Assembly (NCBI RefSeq): GCF_000745485.1
Contig: NZ_JQJK01000008.1
Span: forward strand, 310,001-374,000
Source of the DNA: Methanobacterium veterum
GTDB lineage: Archaea; Methanobacteriota; Methanobacteria; Methanobacteriales; Methanobacteriaceae
Length of the DNA: 64,000 bases
Direction: 5' to 3'
Shown: in pieces, positions 15,141 through 24,233 of the stretch
How positions within the stretch are numbered: the first letter of the stretch is position 1
How the letters are laid out: each line of letters starts with the position of its first letter
Notes under the pieces: generated by a model
The model's database searches: none
Seen by the model: the letters and a program-made list of their open reading frames with translations, nothing else
Told to the model about the DNA's origin: nothing
Program-made: the position numbers and the translations under genes

Positions 15141-15254
15141 TCACCCCTTCGACTTTTTATAGTCTAGTAATAACTTCACAATTTCCAGTATTGAACCAAA
15201 CACCCCTAAAGCTACTTGTATCACAATAAGCGTGTTTAGACTGTCTCCGGTCAA
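15141..15254 (-). CDS. 37-residue membrane micro-protein with TTG start
   Basis: A strong ribosome binding site (AGGAGGTGG) is followed by TTG at 15254, with no ATG nearby. The product has a short polar start (TGDSLNT), one hydrophobic helix (LIVIQVALGVFGSILEIV) and a basic tail (DYKKSKG). The layout matches single-pass micro-proteins, some of which are toxins or regulators; no family is recognised. A stem-loop overlapping the stop (15124-15151) fits a terminator. It stands alone in a 1-kb spacer. Confidence 0.55.
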   Translation of the reverse strand: MTGDSLNTLIVIQVALGVFGSILEIVKLLLDYKKSKG

Positions 15255-15755
15255 GTTGCCACCTCCTGTTTATGTTAATTGATAACTCTATCAAATATGA
15301 TAGTAGAGTATCCTTTCACACAAACGGTGGACATAAAAAATTTAGAAAGGGGAATACTTAATAACTCCTCGCATATATTCGTTACATTTTTTAATAAATA
15401 AATTTAACTGTTAAAAATTATTATTTTATTATTTGCAATAAAATGAAGATCAAGATGTTATTTAACAAATTAAGGTTTAAAACAAGAATACTATACTCTT
15501 TATAGCAAGATCATATATTTTTTTCTATTTAAAATGAATAGTAAATCATATTATCTACTTAAAAAACAAGTATTCTCAATAATGTTGGGTGATTTAATAA
15601 AAATTAGAGCAGAATTTGTAACAAATAGTAGTTTTGTTAATTTTATATCTATCGGGCATTGGATTGACTAAAATACATACTGCAACAGGATTTTAAAAAT
15701 AGAAGCTAATCTTAAATTTTAAAAATATTGTTAAATGATTACTTGAGGATAAGTT
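15255..15755. other. Gene-free AT-rich spacer
   Basis: I see no ORF, stable stem or repeat here. The 3' part is the upstream region of the 389-residue gene, with an AT-rich promoter-like stretch near 15690-15735. Confidence 0.4.
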
Positions 15756-16925
15756 ATGACTAGACAGACAGAAGAAGATTTTAAAAATCATTTAAAGGAA
15801 CAAATAGGGTTTTTGTTGAGATCTGTAGAAACATATGATAATGGAGAAGAAAGTGAAGCTAAAAACATGGCCGTGACAATACGTAAGCTAGTATATGACC
15901 ATGGATCTAATTCTGTTTCATTATTAACTCATCTTAATAAAAAAGATATGTTATTCTATGACACTGCTCGTGATTTGGATCCTAAAGATATTATGTCTAA
16001 ATCTACTTTGGCATGTCTATCTATGCGAGCTGGACCTAATATTAGCCAGAGTATATATATTCCTAATTTAGATGATGAAAATGTTTCAAGAAATGTTAAA
16101 GTTCCATTTGATGATTGGTGGGAGAAAGAAGTTATTAGAGATATGCAAGGTAGAGTTATTACCCGAGAAGAATTAGTAACAACAGTTTGTAACAAAGATG
16201 GAGGTGCCCATATTGATGCAAACTTGAAGAATGAAACATATGCTGATTTGACTCGAAATAATTCCTTTGGGATCAAATTTAGTAAAGGTACAAATAATAT
16301 AGGGGAACCTATTCCTAATGTAGAATTAGCTAGTATCCGTCAAATTGCCCATGAAGTTCTAAAATCTTTAGCAGAAGAATTTCCAACGTTTTTTAAAGAT
16401 AATAATTTAGATTATTCATTTCCTGACGAGGGAGACATACTCAACCAAACACTTTCTGTTTCAGAAGATGAAAACGAATCTAACGAAAAAATCAATTTTA
16501 AAGGGTCTAAAACTCCAATCAATATTGACACGTTAATAGATTACATTAAAACTTCAAAAGCCATTGAATATTGGACTAATGTTATTAAATCTTTAAATGT
16601 CAAAATAGGGCCAATAGGTCTGATTTATCACTATCGTGACTTGTTAAAAAGAAGCAATGTCAAAACATTAGGAGAATTAGAACAGTTATTAGAAAATTCT
16701 AAAGAATGGGGAGAAAAATATTTTGATGGATATTATAGAATTATATGTGATGAAGATCGTGAATATTGGATAGCAAACAGAGGAGAAATAATATCTTTGC
16801 TTTTAATTGCTAATTTTCCAAATACTTTTACAGATGATGTTTTAGAGCATGACTTTGGATACATAATTCCAGAAAAAGTTACTGTACCTGCTAGTTTATA
16901 TAATCCAGAATATGCTAAAGAATAA
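15756..16925 (+). CDS. Conserved protein of unknown function, possibly defence-associated
   Basis: 389 residues; ATG preceded by GAGGAT at good spacing. The first ~205 residues look like a widespread but uncharacterised bacterial/archaeal family that I recall without being able to name: a helical start (LKEQIGFLLRSVETYDNG, EAKNMAVTIRKLVYD), then WWEKEVIRDMQGRVITREEL, NKDGGAHIDANL, YADLTRNNSFG and SIRQIAHEVLKSL. The C-terminal ~165 residues are mostly helical and not recognised. No catalytic motif is certain; the H in GGAHID is a candidate. It stands alone in the island with its own promoter, typical of cargo genes. A defence role is only a guess from context. Confidence 0.7.
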   Translation: MTRQTEEDFKNHLKEQIGFLLRSVETYDNGEESEAKNMAVTIRKLVYDHGSNSVSLLTHLNKKDMLFYDTARDLDPKDIMSKSTLACLSMRAGPNISQSIYIPNLDDENVSRNVKVPFDDWWEKEVIRDMQGRVITREELVTTVCNKDGGAHIDANLKNETYADLTRNNSFGIKFSKGTNNIGEPIPNVELASIRQIAHEVLKSLAEEFPTFFKDNNLDYSFPDEGDILNQTLSVSEDENESNEKINFKGSKTPINIDTLIDYIKTSKAIEYWTNVIKSLNVKIGPIGLIYHYRDLLKRSNVKTLGELEQLLENSKEWGEKYFDGYYRIICDEDREYWIANRGEIISLLLIANFPNTFTDDVLEHDFGYIIPEKVTVPASLYNPEYAKE

Positions 16926-16945
16926 TTTTTCAAAAAATATAGGTG

Positions 16946-17128
16946 TTAATTTTTCCATTTTTTACTAGAAATTTTAGACTGACCTTTTCCAGAAACACGA
17001 AAAGTTTCACCTTTCAAACTCGCCAGTAAAAATCTAAGTTCAGCTTCTTGAACTGCCTCCATGAGGTGCATATATTTGGTTTCAGGTGAAATTACTCTAT
17101 TTAATTTGAAACCACTTTTATCAATCAT
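16946..17128 (-). CDS. Doubtful 60-residue ORF
   Basis: An open frame with a reasonable composition (MHLMEAVQEAELRFLLASL, then a Lys/Ser-rich tail) but no ribosome binding site and no recognised family. It converges on the 389-residue gene with a 20-base gap. It may be a small basic protein or a chance ORF. Confidence 0.25.
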   Translation of the reverse strand: MIDKSGFKLNRVISPETKYMHLMEAVQEAELRFLLASLKGETFRVSGKGQSKISSKKWKN

Positions 17129-17364
17129 TAATTAAACAATTAGAATTATGTTATAAGCTCCTTGAGCTAGAGCTTTTGAAAAGTAAAACTAATCACACAT
17201 ACATTTTAATGGTTATGTGCAAAAATGAGTTTATAAATAGTCCAAAATTGATAATAATATTGCCTGAAATACCACTGCATCCTGGATAGTTATTTTTTTA
17301 TAAACATTCAGGATAACTTATTTTTTTATAAATAAACTGAGTAACCTATACATCCTTTAAAAAG

Positions 17365-17467
17365 AGTTGGGAGTGACCAGGATCTTAAATGATCCCAATC
17401 ATTAGTGCCTTTTACGTTTTAAAATAGAATATAGTTGAAAAAGGGAGAGAAATTCCTTTTCGCTTTT
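17365..17467. repeat. Duplicated ~103-base non-coding element, copy 1
   Basis: About 90% identical to 17921-18022. It holds GGATC/GATCC around a TTAAAT loop, a constant AATCATTAGTGCC, an AT-rich TTTTAAAATAGAATATAG and a purine-rich AAAAAGGGAGAGAAATT with CCTTTTCG that can pair back (AAAAGG/CCTTTT). It lies 190 bases beyond the 22-residue micro-ORF. A small RNA with a 3' terminator-like hairpin is the leading reading; the strand is not determined. Confidence 0.6.
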
Positions 17468-17653
17468 ACTTTGAAACTAAATAAATGACTTTCTTTTGTG
17501 TAAAAATAATAAGTTTCATTTTCAAAGAACAAATAACCTTTAATTTATGTTTTATATCAAAATAAGGGTTTAAATTTTAAGAAAAACTGATGTCGACCTC
17601 TTCATTTTTAAATTCAAAAATTTAAAACATGTTAGTCGCCAACTTTTATTTTT

Positions 17654-17722
17654 TTAAATTAATAAAAGTTCAACTAGTAATATTATGATTATTTTAATAA
17701 TTACTTTTTCTGTTATAACCAT
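17654..17722 (-). CDS. 22-residue membrane micro-protein
   Basis: ATG at 17722 is preceded by a near-ideal AAAGGAGGTGAT, stronger than most genes in the window. The product is almost entirely one Ile/Leu-rich helix after a charged start (MVITEKVIIK). It is flanked on both sides by copies of the duplicated non-coding element (17365 and 17921). A toxic or regulatory peptide with a nearby RNA partner is a testable guess; no family is recognised. Confidence 0.5.
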   Translation of the reverse strand: MVITEKVIIKIIIILLVELLLI

Positions 17723-17920
17723 AATATCACCTCCTTTTTTAGAGGCCGGACATCAATTAGTATTATTATAATTTAGTTTAGTATATAATATTTTAGATAA
17801 TCAATAAAAAAAATTAAAAATCCCTCGATTATATTGGTTAAACCAACTAGAAAAGTAATTGAAATTATTATTTGAGTTTTTTAGTAGTTTCACATGCCCT
17901 AACATTAATTATATTAAATT

Positions 17921-18022
17921 AGTTGGGGGTGACCGGGATCTTAAGTGATCCCAATCATTAGTGCCTTTACGTTTTAAAATAGAATATAGTTGAAAAAGGA
18001 GGTGAAATTCCTTTTCGTTTTT
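17921..18022. repeat. Duplicated ~103-base non-coding element, copy 2
   Basis: Copy 2 of the element at 17365-17467. Here the first stem is a perfect 6-bp GGGATC/GATCCC; copy 1 loses the outermost pair. The hairpin GAAAAAGGA/TTCCTTTTC is kept. It lies 125 bases beyond the stop of the 51-residue membrane protein, so on the minus strand each copy follows a small membrane-protein gene. Confidence 0.6.
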
Positions 18023-18146
18023 ATCGTTATAATTCATTTATAATATCATTTGTATTGACAAAATTTAATGTTTATTCCAACTCTTTTAATAATTTATACT
18101 TTCTAAAAATAGTTAATATAAAAGAAAATAATAAAAAATAATCAAT

Positions 18147-18302
18147 TTAAAGGGCTAAATCACCGATGATATTCCCTAAACCTAAAATAAAAGCTAATGA
18201 TACCATAAATTTGGTTTTAAAAGATGTAACATTATTCGACATTTCCCCCAATAGATAAATTACGACAAATATTATTACTATACCAATTACAGTATTTATC
18301 AT
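18147..18302 (-). CDS. 51-residue two-helix membrane protein
   Basis: ATG at 18302 lies two bases after the stop of the 58-residue gene (TAAAGATGA), so the two are translationally coupled. Two hydrophobic helices (INTVIGIVIIFVVIYLL and MVSLAFILGLGNIIG) flank a polar loop (SNNVTSFKTK). No family is recognised. Holin-like or signalling membrane proteins of mobile elements have this size and shape. Confidence 0.6.
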   Translation of the reverse strand: MINTVIGIVIIFVVIYLLGEMSNNVTSFKTKFMVSLAFILGLGNIIGDLAL

Positions 18303-18304
18303 CT

Positions 18305-18481
18305 TTATTCTTCCGTATCTTCATGCCTGAGAACTACTTCAAAACTGAACTTTATTGTATCGTATTTTTTTACGTTATTAGCCTTAATCCATGCTTCTGG
18401 GGGCTGTACTCTGGGTGGTCTGTCTGCTGTCCACTGACTGATTACGTAATTTGGCACTTTTTTCTCTTTTTCGTCTGTCAT
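18305..18481 (-). CDS. 58-residue soluble small protein
   Basis: ATG at 18481. The product is charged and Pro-rich (VPNYVISQWTADRPPRVQPP, then AWIKANNVKKYDTIKFSFEV) with no membrane segment and no recognised family. It is the first gene of a two-gene unit with the 51-residue membrane protein. Codon use is normal and the coupling to the next gene supports reality. No obvious ribosome binding site is seen; an AT-rich promoter-like region lies upstream (18490-18560). Confidence 0.6.
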   Translation of the reverse strand: MTDEKEKKVPNYVISQWTADRPPRVQPPEAWIKANNVKKYDTIKFSFEVVLRHEDTEE

Positions 18482-18628
18482 TAAATAGGTTATTTTGTAT
18501 TAATAGCCTAAAGTAGTTTACTAATTTATTAGGTGTATTAAATTAGGATTATTTAATATTTTGTTATATACAGAATTTGTAATGTCTAAAAATTTAAATA
18601 TAAAAAAATTAAAAAATAATATTGGATT

Positions 18629-19393
18629 TCATGGTTTAAGCGCTTCCAGAAAATCCATATTTACCTTTTCTTTTAATATTTCCTCTAAATAACTGTTTTC
18701 AGTTATGTATTGTTGCATTCCACTAGGAAGAGTCTTATAATTGTTTTTATTGGTTCTAATTATACATTGATTTCCAATTAAGATATTGGGTTTATTTTTA
18801 ACCGCCCTATTATCCTTAGATTTGAAGAAAGGAATTGATAGTTGTTCGATTTGTTCATAATGTACTTCAGACATGTTTTCAAACACTTTACAAAATGCAT
18901 AAGTATATAACTGCTCATTAGATGGGCCCTTAACTTTTAAAAACATTGTTTGTTCCGTATTTACGTTTAATGCACTTATAGCCTCTTCTTCAACATTTTC
19001 TATATTTACAGGTTCTTCTTCAGTTTCTTGAATTTTGGATTTTCTTTTTTCTGCAATATCGATATGTTTAACAATTTTGGGATCGATGTGTGTGTGCTTG
19101 GGGTTATGCATTAATTCTTCTTCATCCTCATCATCAAAATCTATAAATTTTCCAGTTTCAAGGTCAAACCCTTCCTTTGCCATATACTCATATATTGCAT
19201 TTTCTAGCTCTTTTCCACCAGTAGTGTAATCTACTTCCTTTTTTGCCTGAACAAATTTACTAAAGTCCCTTTTTACTTTATCTGACTTTATTCTTACTGC
19301 AAAGATTTGCTGTTTTTTAGCTATTTCTATTCCCCCTGCTAAATGCTTGTTTAACAGGATGTTACACACTGTGATATACATGGGATACAACAT
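18629..19393 (-). CDS. Integrase-coupled protein of unknown function
   Basis: 254 residues. ATG at 19393 directly follows the integrase stop (TAAATG), so the two genes are coupled. The N-terminal part has a basic segment (AKKQQIFAVRIKSDKVKRDF) that could bind DNA, then a very acidic stretch (DFDDEDEEEL), a charged linker and a C-terminal alpha/beta region (TMFLKVKGPSNEQLYTYAFCKV...). No family is recognised. Genes placed like this are often recombination directionality or maintenance factors, but that is inference from position. Confidence 0.65.
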   Translation of the reverse strand: MLYPMYITVCNILLNKHLAGGIEIAKKQQIFAVRIKSDKVKRDFSKFVQAKKEVDYTTGGKELENAIYEYMAKEGFDLETGKFIDFDDEDEEELMHNPKHTHIDPKIVKHIDIAEKRKSKIQETEEEPVNIENVEEEAISALNVNTEQTMFLKVKGPSNEQLYTYAFCKVFENMSEVHYEQIEQLSIPFFKSKDNRAVKNKPNILIGNQCIIRTNKNNYKTLPSGMQQYITENSYLEEILKEKVNMDFLEALKP

Positions 19394-20575
19394 TTATTCT
19401 CTCATTTTCATAGTCTCAATCAAATCTTTAACTATTTTTTGAGTCATTGCGTTTTCTTTTCTAAGCATTTTTATTTCTTTATCTTTTTTATCAAGGTCTC
19501 TTACAATGTCTTTGACTTCGTTAGATTCTATACGTTGTATTTTTACTTTTTCCAATGTTAAATGATGCAATACTTTTGTATAATTTCTTTTCAAATCTGC
19601 AATATTTGTCTTAAAATACGCTTCTGTTACAGGGTCAATTTTATGTCCTAACATCCAGTCTATAGCCAGTTTATCTAAACCTGCCTGATATAACGTGGTT
19701 GTAAACATTTTTCTTAATATATGTGACGTGAATGAGCGTATTTTTCCTGATCTTCTACCCAACTCTAATTTTTCATTTAAACGGGCGAAAATCAATGTAT
19801 ATCCTGTTGCAGATAATTTTTTATTTGATTGATTTACAATTAACACATCATCAAGGCTTTTAATTGGTTTATTAGTTCTGTAACGGTCAATAATGTAATT
19901 AATTATTGCTTTAGTTGCTTCTGGAGAAGTAAAAGTTACATAAGGCATTCCTGTTTTAAATCTATGAATTTTCCAGGTTCCTATTAAATCATCTCTATTT
20001 TTTAAGTTTATTGCTACTTTAAGAGCGTCTTGTTTGTCTAATTCATTAATATTAATATATTCTCCTACAGCAATGAGAAAATCCCTAAAAGTTAAATGTC
20101 TTACTTCTGATGCGCCCATACCACTACTAAAATGTATTAAAATTAGGGCTTTATCTCTAACGTTAGCTTGGTCTACTATTTGTTTAATCTGGTCTTTATT
20201 CAGTAGAGTTTCAAATGAAACATTTTTATTTTGATTTTTTAATAGATTTCTAAGACTGGGAGTGTCAACATCAAATTGTTTGTAAAAAGATACTATTGTT
20301 TCCACGTTACTTTTTATTGAATAAGCAGAATGATTTTCTGATTTAAGTAGTTCCACGAAATCGTAAATATAAGAATTTATTTGTCTTTTTCGTCTTTTTA
20401 TTCCTTTGTCCTGTTCTTCTTCTGCTTCGTCTATGAATTCAGTTGGTGTTTTACCTAAGAACTTAGAATACTTCTTTATTCTTCGTACATATACTTTTTC
20501 TGTAGTTTTGCGTAATGTACGACTCCTCAAGAAGTCCTTTACTAATGGATCTGTTTCTAGTTCCAGGTATTTCAT
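19394..20575 (-). CDS. Tyrosine recombinase/integrase
   Basis: 393 residues. A SAM-like core-binding domain (about 8-110) is followed by the catalytic domain with Arg159 (GASEVRHLTF), a candidate Lys207 (HRFKTGMPY), His285-x-x-Arg288 (SHILRKMF), His311 (MLGHKIDP) and Tyr320 (TEAYFKT). A C-terminal coiled-coil tail (about 345-393) extends it. All catalytic residues are present, so it should be active. It marks the right edge of the accessory island, 250 bases from the SRP RNA gene. It belongs with integrases of archaeal proviruses and integrative plasmids; the exact subfamily is not determined. Confidence 0.9.
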   Translation of the reverse strand: MKYLELETDPLVKDFLRSRTLRKTTEKVYVRRIKKYSKFLGKTPTEFIDEAEEEQDKGIKRRKRQINSYIYDFVELLKSENHSAYSIKSNVETIVSFYKQFDVDTPSLRNLLKNQNKNVSFETLLNKDQIKQIVDQANVRDKALILIHFSSGMGASEVRHLTFRDFLIAVGEYININELDKQDALKVAINLKNRDDLIGTWKIHRFKTGMPYVTFTSPEATKAIINYIIDRYRTNKPIKSLDDVLIVNQSNKKLSATGYTLIFARLNEKLELGRRSGKIRSFTSHILRKMFTTTLYQAGLDKLAIDWMLGHKIDPVTEAYFKTNIADLKRNYTKVLHHLTLEKVKIQRIESNEVKDIVRDLDKKDKEIKMLRKENAMTQKIVKDLIETMKMRE

Positions 20576-20827
20576 AGTATATTATCCTACTTTTGTGTAT
20601 AAATTTAACATATCTGTTAGAGAATTTATAAGATTCTTTAATTATGCTTAATTTAATAATTTGATGTAGCCATCTAAATCAAAAGAATAAGATGTTTAAA
20701 AAAGTAATTATTAATTGACCTCAATTTTTGCAATAAACCCTGAATTATTATAAATAAAGTCCCATTTGTAATAAAATAGCTATGCTCTTAATCGTAAGGT
20801 TAAAATAGTATTAGGCATATAAATAAC

Positions 20828-21140
<313 letters not shown>

Positions 21141-21265
21141 CCAATTAACCACAAAAGATGTACAAAATAATAAAAACAAACAAGTTTTAAATAGGATAAA
21201 ACCAAAACTATTATAAACTATTAAAGACAATCATCTTTTTTACCGGATAACTATTTTTATCATGT

Positions 21266-21350
<85 letters not shown>

Positions 21351-21459
21351 CTCATACTCATACAATTAAAATTAATGAAACTACATTGTCAAATTCTAAT
21401 TTTATATATTGCCTAAATTTTATCTTGATTCAAAATTTAATTTTAAACTGGCGACATTT

Positions 21460-22044
21460 ATGAAATTCAAAGATAAAAAAATCACATATAAAATGTATCT
21501 GCCACTTGCCACTTTAACAATTCTAATTTTAACAGCTATTGTAACCAGTTTACAGTTCTTTTACCCTGAAATAATTAACATGTTATCCAGAAATCCAAAT
21601 GCACTTTTAGCAGGGCAGTGGTGGCGTCTGATATCGCCAATTTTTATCAATCCCGAAGGGTTGAACCAGATAATATTCAATTTTTCTGCTCTCATATTTT
21701 TAGGTGTCATTGTAGAGAAGTTTTATGGAAGCTTCCGCTGGCTTATTTTCTATTTTGCCGCAGGATTTACAGGAGAAATTGCAGGCTACCTTTGGCAGCC
21801 CTATAGTGGAGGTTCATCTGTAGCTATAATGGGTCTTCTCGGCGCCCTGCTAATTCGGATAATATTAAATCGCAGATCAGTGCCTGTTCAAATTCAGATA
21901 TGGGGTCCCTTGGGACTAATATTTGCAGTTATTCTTACTTTCTCCCATAATATACACGGCCCCCCAATTCTTGTAGGGGCTTTAATTGCTTTATTAATGC
22001 TTAAAAAAGATATAAAGCTTAAAAATAGTCATGATAAAATTTAA
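21460..22044 (+). CDS. Rhomboid-family intramembrane serine protease
   Basis: 194 residues from the ATG at 21460. The TTG at 21409 would lie at the TATA box (TTTTATATA, about 21394-21402), so it is rejected. Six hydrophobic segments are seen. Signature residues: the GQWWRLISPIF entry segment, Asn in IIFNFSALIF, Ser120 in GGSSVAIMGLLGA (rhomboid usually GxSG; the following Gly is Val here) and His166 in NIHGPPILVG. Rhomboids cleave membrane proteins within the bilayer. Catalytic residues appear intact, but the changed GxSG means activity is probable, not certain. Substrate unknown; no operon partner. Confidence 0.8.
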   Translation: MKFKDKKITYKMYLPLATLTILILTAIVTSLQFFYPEIINMLSRNPNALLAGQWWRLISPIFINPEGLNQIIFNFSALIFLGVIVEKFYGSFRWLIFYFAAGFTGEIAGYLWQPYSGGSSVAIMGLLGALLIRIILNRRSVPVQIQIWGPLGLIFAVILTFSHNIHGPPILVGALIALLMLKKDIKLKNSHDKI

Positions 22045-22122
22045 AGTTTAATTCACGACCATAACAAGTATTTAAATACCATATCACAGATATCATACTA
22101 ACTTAAATAGGGGGTAACATCT

Positions 22123-22650
22123 GTGGAAATGATTTATATTTTCTTGATGGTGACGTTAATTGGTGCAGTTTTACATTTATTTTTAAGTAAAAAAAGGACA
22201 AAAAATCGAATATTTGAAGTGTTTTTGCTGTGGTTTTTAGTTGTTATGGTGGGTTTTGGATCGATATGGGCATTTATAGGTCACGTATTTTTTGCAGATA
22301 TGGTTGCAGCAGCCATAGGATGGCCTGCTGGAAGTCCGTTCCAGTTTGAAGTTGGAATTGCAAATCTATCCTACGGAATTCTGGGCCTTTTATGCTGGAA
22401 ATTCAGAGATAATTTCTGGACAGCCGCAGTAATAGCAATATCTACATTCTATCTTGGAGATGCCTACGGACATATTGCCAATATAATGCAAACCGGAAAT
22501 ATGGCAGCAGGTAACGCGGGATATGCATTATATATGGATATTTTAGTACCTATCGTGTTGATATGTCTTTTAATTGCTTATAAAGCTACTTTTAAAAAGC
22601 AAATTGAAATACTAGAACCTGAAGATTCCAGTTTACCTAAAAACGCTTAA
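22123..22650 (+). CDS. Conserved multi-pass membrane protein (DUF6790-like)
   Basis: 175 residues with five to six membrane segments. GTG start after AGGGGGT; the ATG six bases later is an alternative. The segment IGWPAGSPFQFEVGIANLSYG and the following DNFWTAAVIAISTFYLGDAYGH look like the DUF6790 group of integral membrane proteins, recalled and not searched. Function is unknown. A TATTTAAATA promoter box lies about 45 bases upstream. It follows the rhomboid gene by 78 bases but has its own promoter. Confidence 0.7.
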   Translation: MEMIYIFLMVTLIGAVLHLFLSKKRTKNRIFEVFLLWFLVVMVGFGSIWAFIGHVFFADMVAAAIGWPAGSPFQFEVGIANLSYGILGLLCWKFRDNFWTAAVIAISTFYLGDAYGHIANIMQTGNMAAGNAGYALYMDILVPIVLICLLIAYKATFKKQIEILEPEDSSLPKNA

Positions 22651-22921
22651 ATATAAAAACAATTATTTTTTTTATGCTCTAAAAATCAGAAAAAATGCAG
22701 TGTACATTTAAAACATTGCATTTTCCGATTTAAGATATGTTTTGGTATACCTTTAGTATATCTTATTTTTCTAGAACATGAACAGCGTCTTTGAAGTTGA
22801 TGTTCAGTCTAATTATTTAACTGTTTGAAAGTTGAATATGCGTAATAAACATAGCTTTCTATGCTTAAAGTGCCTCCAACTTTTATGTTCTAAACCTTGT
22901 GTCTGAAATTTGTTCAAGTTC
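22651..22921. terminator. Convergent spacer with several stem-loops
   Basis: Between convergent genes. Candidate stems: AAAATGCA (about 22693) with TGCATTTT (about 22718); AAGATAT with ATATCTT around 22733-22768, followed by TTTTT; and GAACAT with ATGTTC near 22778-22806. The second, with its T run, is the best terminator for the plus-strand gene. No ORF. Confidence 0.4.
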
Positions 22922-23593
22922 TCAGTCTATCCACATTGTAACTTCGCTTACTGCAGGTCTTGAAGTTTCAGGAGGTATCTCTTCAGGATAACCCACAGCA
23001 CAACCGTTAAGCCCCCATTCTCCAGGATTAATTCCTAATATTTCACAAAAATCTTTGTTTTCTTCCATTTGAGCTGTTGCAGATACCAGATGGAATCCCA
23101 GATCTAATGATGCTGCTTTAAGCCACATATTTTGAAGACAATGTGCAAGAGACTGCTGTTCAACTGGAGGTACTCCCTTTTTCTCTGCAACTACAATGTA
23201 ATATGGGGCTGTCCCAATTCCAAGAACACCCTTCTCTGCAAATAACTCTAATCTTTTAGAAAAAGACTTTGCCTTTTCTTTTAAATAGGGATTTTCCTCC
23301 ATCTGCGCGTTCAATTGTTCAGACATAATTTTTACTTTGTTTTTTGCAATTTCTGCAACTTCTTTCATTTTTTCACTGTTTTTAGAAATAACTATGAACT
23401 TTCTAAAATATTCATTTTCATCAACAGCCTGCGCAGCATAAGGTGCAAATAGACCCGCTCTAATTATATCCTCAACATATTCTTTAGGAGGTATTTCATC
23501 CTTAAAAAATCGAATAGACCTTCTTGATTCTAGGATGTTATCAAAAGCATCACTGCATTCATTACTTATATCACCCATCTTATCATTCTCCAT
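22922..23593 (-). CDS. Nitroreductase-family FMN oxidoreductase
   Basis: 223 residues. The FMN-binding start ILESRRSIRFFKDEIPPKE is followed by GLFAPYAAQAVDENEYFRKF, LAHCLQNMWLKAASLDLGFHLVS and the C-terminal WGLNGCAVGYPEEIPPE, all nitroreductase signatures. The family reduces quinones, flavins or nitro compounds with NAD(P)H; the physiological substrate here is unknown. The gene overlaps the end of the MarR gene by 11 bases, so it is the second gene of a marR-nitroreductase operon, and a redox or xenobiotic response is likely. Confidence 0.88.
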   Translation of the reverse strand: MENDKMGDISNECSDAFDNILESRRSIRFFKDEIPPKEYVEDIIRAGLFAPYAAQAVDENEYFRKFIVISKNSEKMKEVAEIAKNKVKIMSEQLNAQMEENPYLKEKAKSFSKRLELFAEKGVLGIGTAPYYIVVAEKKGVPPVEQQSLAHCLQNMWLKAASLDLGFHLVSATAQMEENKDFCEILGINPGEWGLNGCAVGYPEEIPPETSRPAVSEVTMWID

Positions 23594-24047
23594 GGTTTAA
23601 CTCTAAAATGTGCACTAAATTTTTTATAAAATCTTCATCATAAGTTTTATTTTCAAAAAACTTCTCATCAACAGCCCTAACAATATTTAATGCTTTTTCA
23701 AATCTTTGAATGCCTTTTTCAGTAAGTGATACGCATTTCGCCCGCGTATCAGTCTCACACTCCTCTCTTAAAATAAGATCTTTTTTTTCAAGAGTTCTTA
23801 TAACTTTAGAAGTCATCATAATATTTGTATTTGCATACTTAGCTAATCGCACCTGCGTAATTGGTTTTTCAAACCTTTCAAGCCAGGCTATTCCTGCAAG
23901 TAAAGCAAATTGTACGTGTGTCAGGTCCAGGTCTTTTAGAGCAGAGTTCATCTTTCGCTGCCATAAATTTGTAATCTGCCATAAAAGGAATCCTGCACTT
24001 TCTTCGGGCGTTTCAAACCAAAATTTCGCATATTCCTCATTCTTCAT
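23583..24047 (-). CDS. MarR-family transcriptional regulator
   Basis: 154 residues with the MarR winged helix: helices around LTHVQFALLAGIAW, recognition region VRLAKYANTNIMMTSKVIRTLEKKDLI, and wing LREECETDTRAKCVSLTEKG. It is the first gene of the operon with the nitroreductase. An inverted repeat overlapping its promoter (24111-24139) is a good autoregulatory operator. MarR proteins dissociate on binding phenolic ligands or on oxidation; the one Cys in the wing region and one nearby could be sensors. Confidence 0.9.
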   Translation of the reverse strand: MKNEEYAKFWFETPEESAGFLLWQITNLWQRKMNSALKDLDLTHVQFALLAGIAWLERFEKPITQVRLAKYANTNIMMTSKVIRTLEKKDLILREECETDTRAKCVSLTEKGIQRFEKALNIVRAVDEKFFENKTYDEDFIKNLVHILELNHGE

Positions 24048-24110
24048 ATTATCTTCTTTCGAGTGCCTTTAATAAATAGAATTTAAACAACACCTTTTTG
24101 ATGGTATTTT

Positions 24111-24139
24111 ATAACCACATATATTATAATCATGGTTAT
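24111..24139. promoter_or_regulatory. Candidate MarR operator between divergent promoters
   Basis: ATAACCA (24111-24117) and TGGTTAT (24133-24139) form a 7-bp inverted repeat around ATATATTATAATCA, which holds TATA-like boxes on both strands. It is 64 bases upstream of the marR ATG. On the plus strand a TTATATAAAA box (24136-24146) directs toward the hairpin at 24234. Confidence 0.5.
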
Positions 24140-24233
24140 TATATAAAAATCTTTCAGCCTTTAAAATTAAAATATATTTCTAAAACATTAATCAGAGTAT
24201 TTCTTCGCCCATGTTCACAAAAACTGTCGGTCT

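Noticed and set aside
15255..15755. Hidden RNA gene
   Set aside because: No stable stem, GC-rich patch or repeat was found.
1..20600. Complete provirus
   Set aside because: Integrase and an Hjc-like start are present, but no capsid, portal or terminase gene is visible; the left end is outside the window, so only an accessory or integrative island is claimed.
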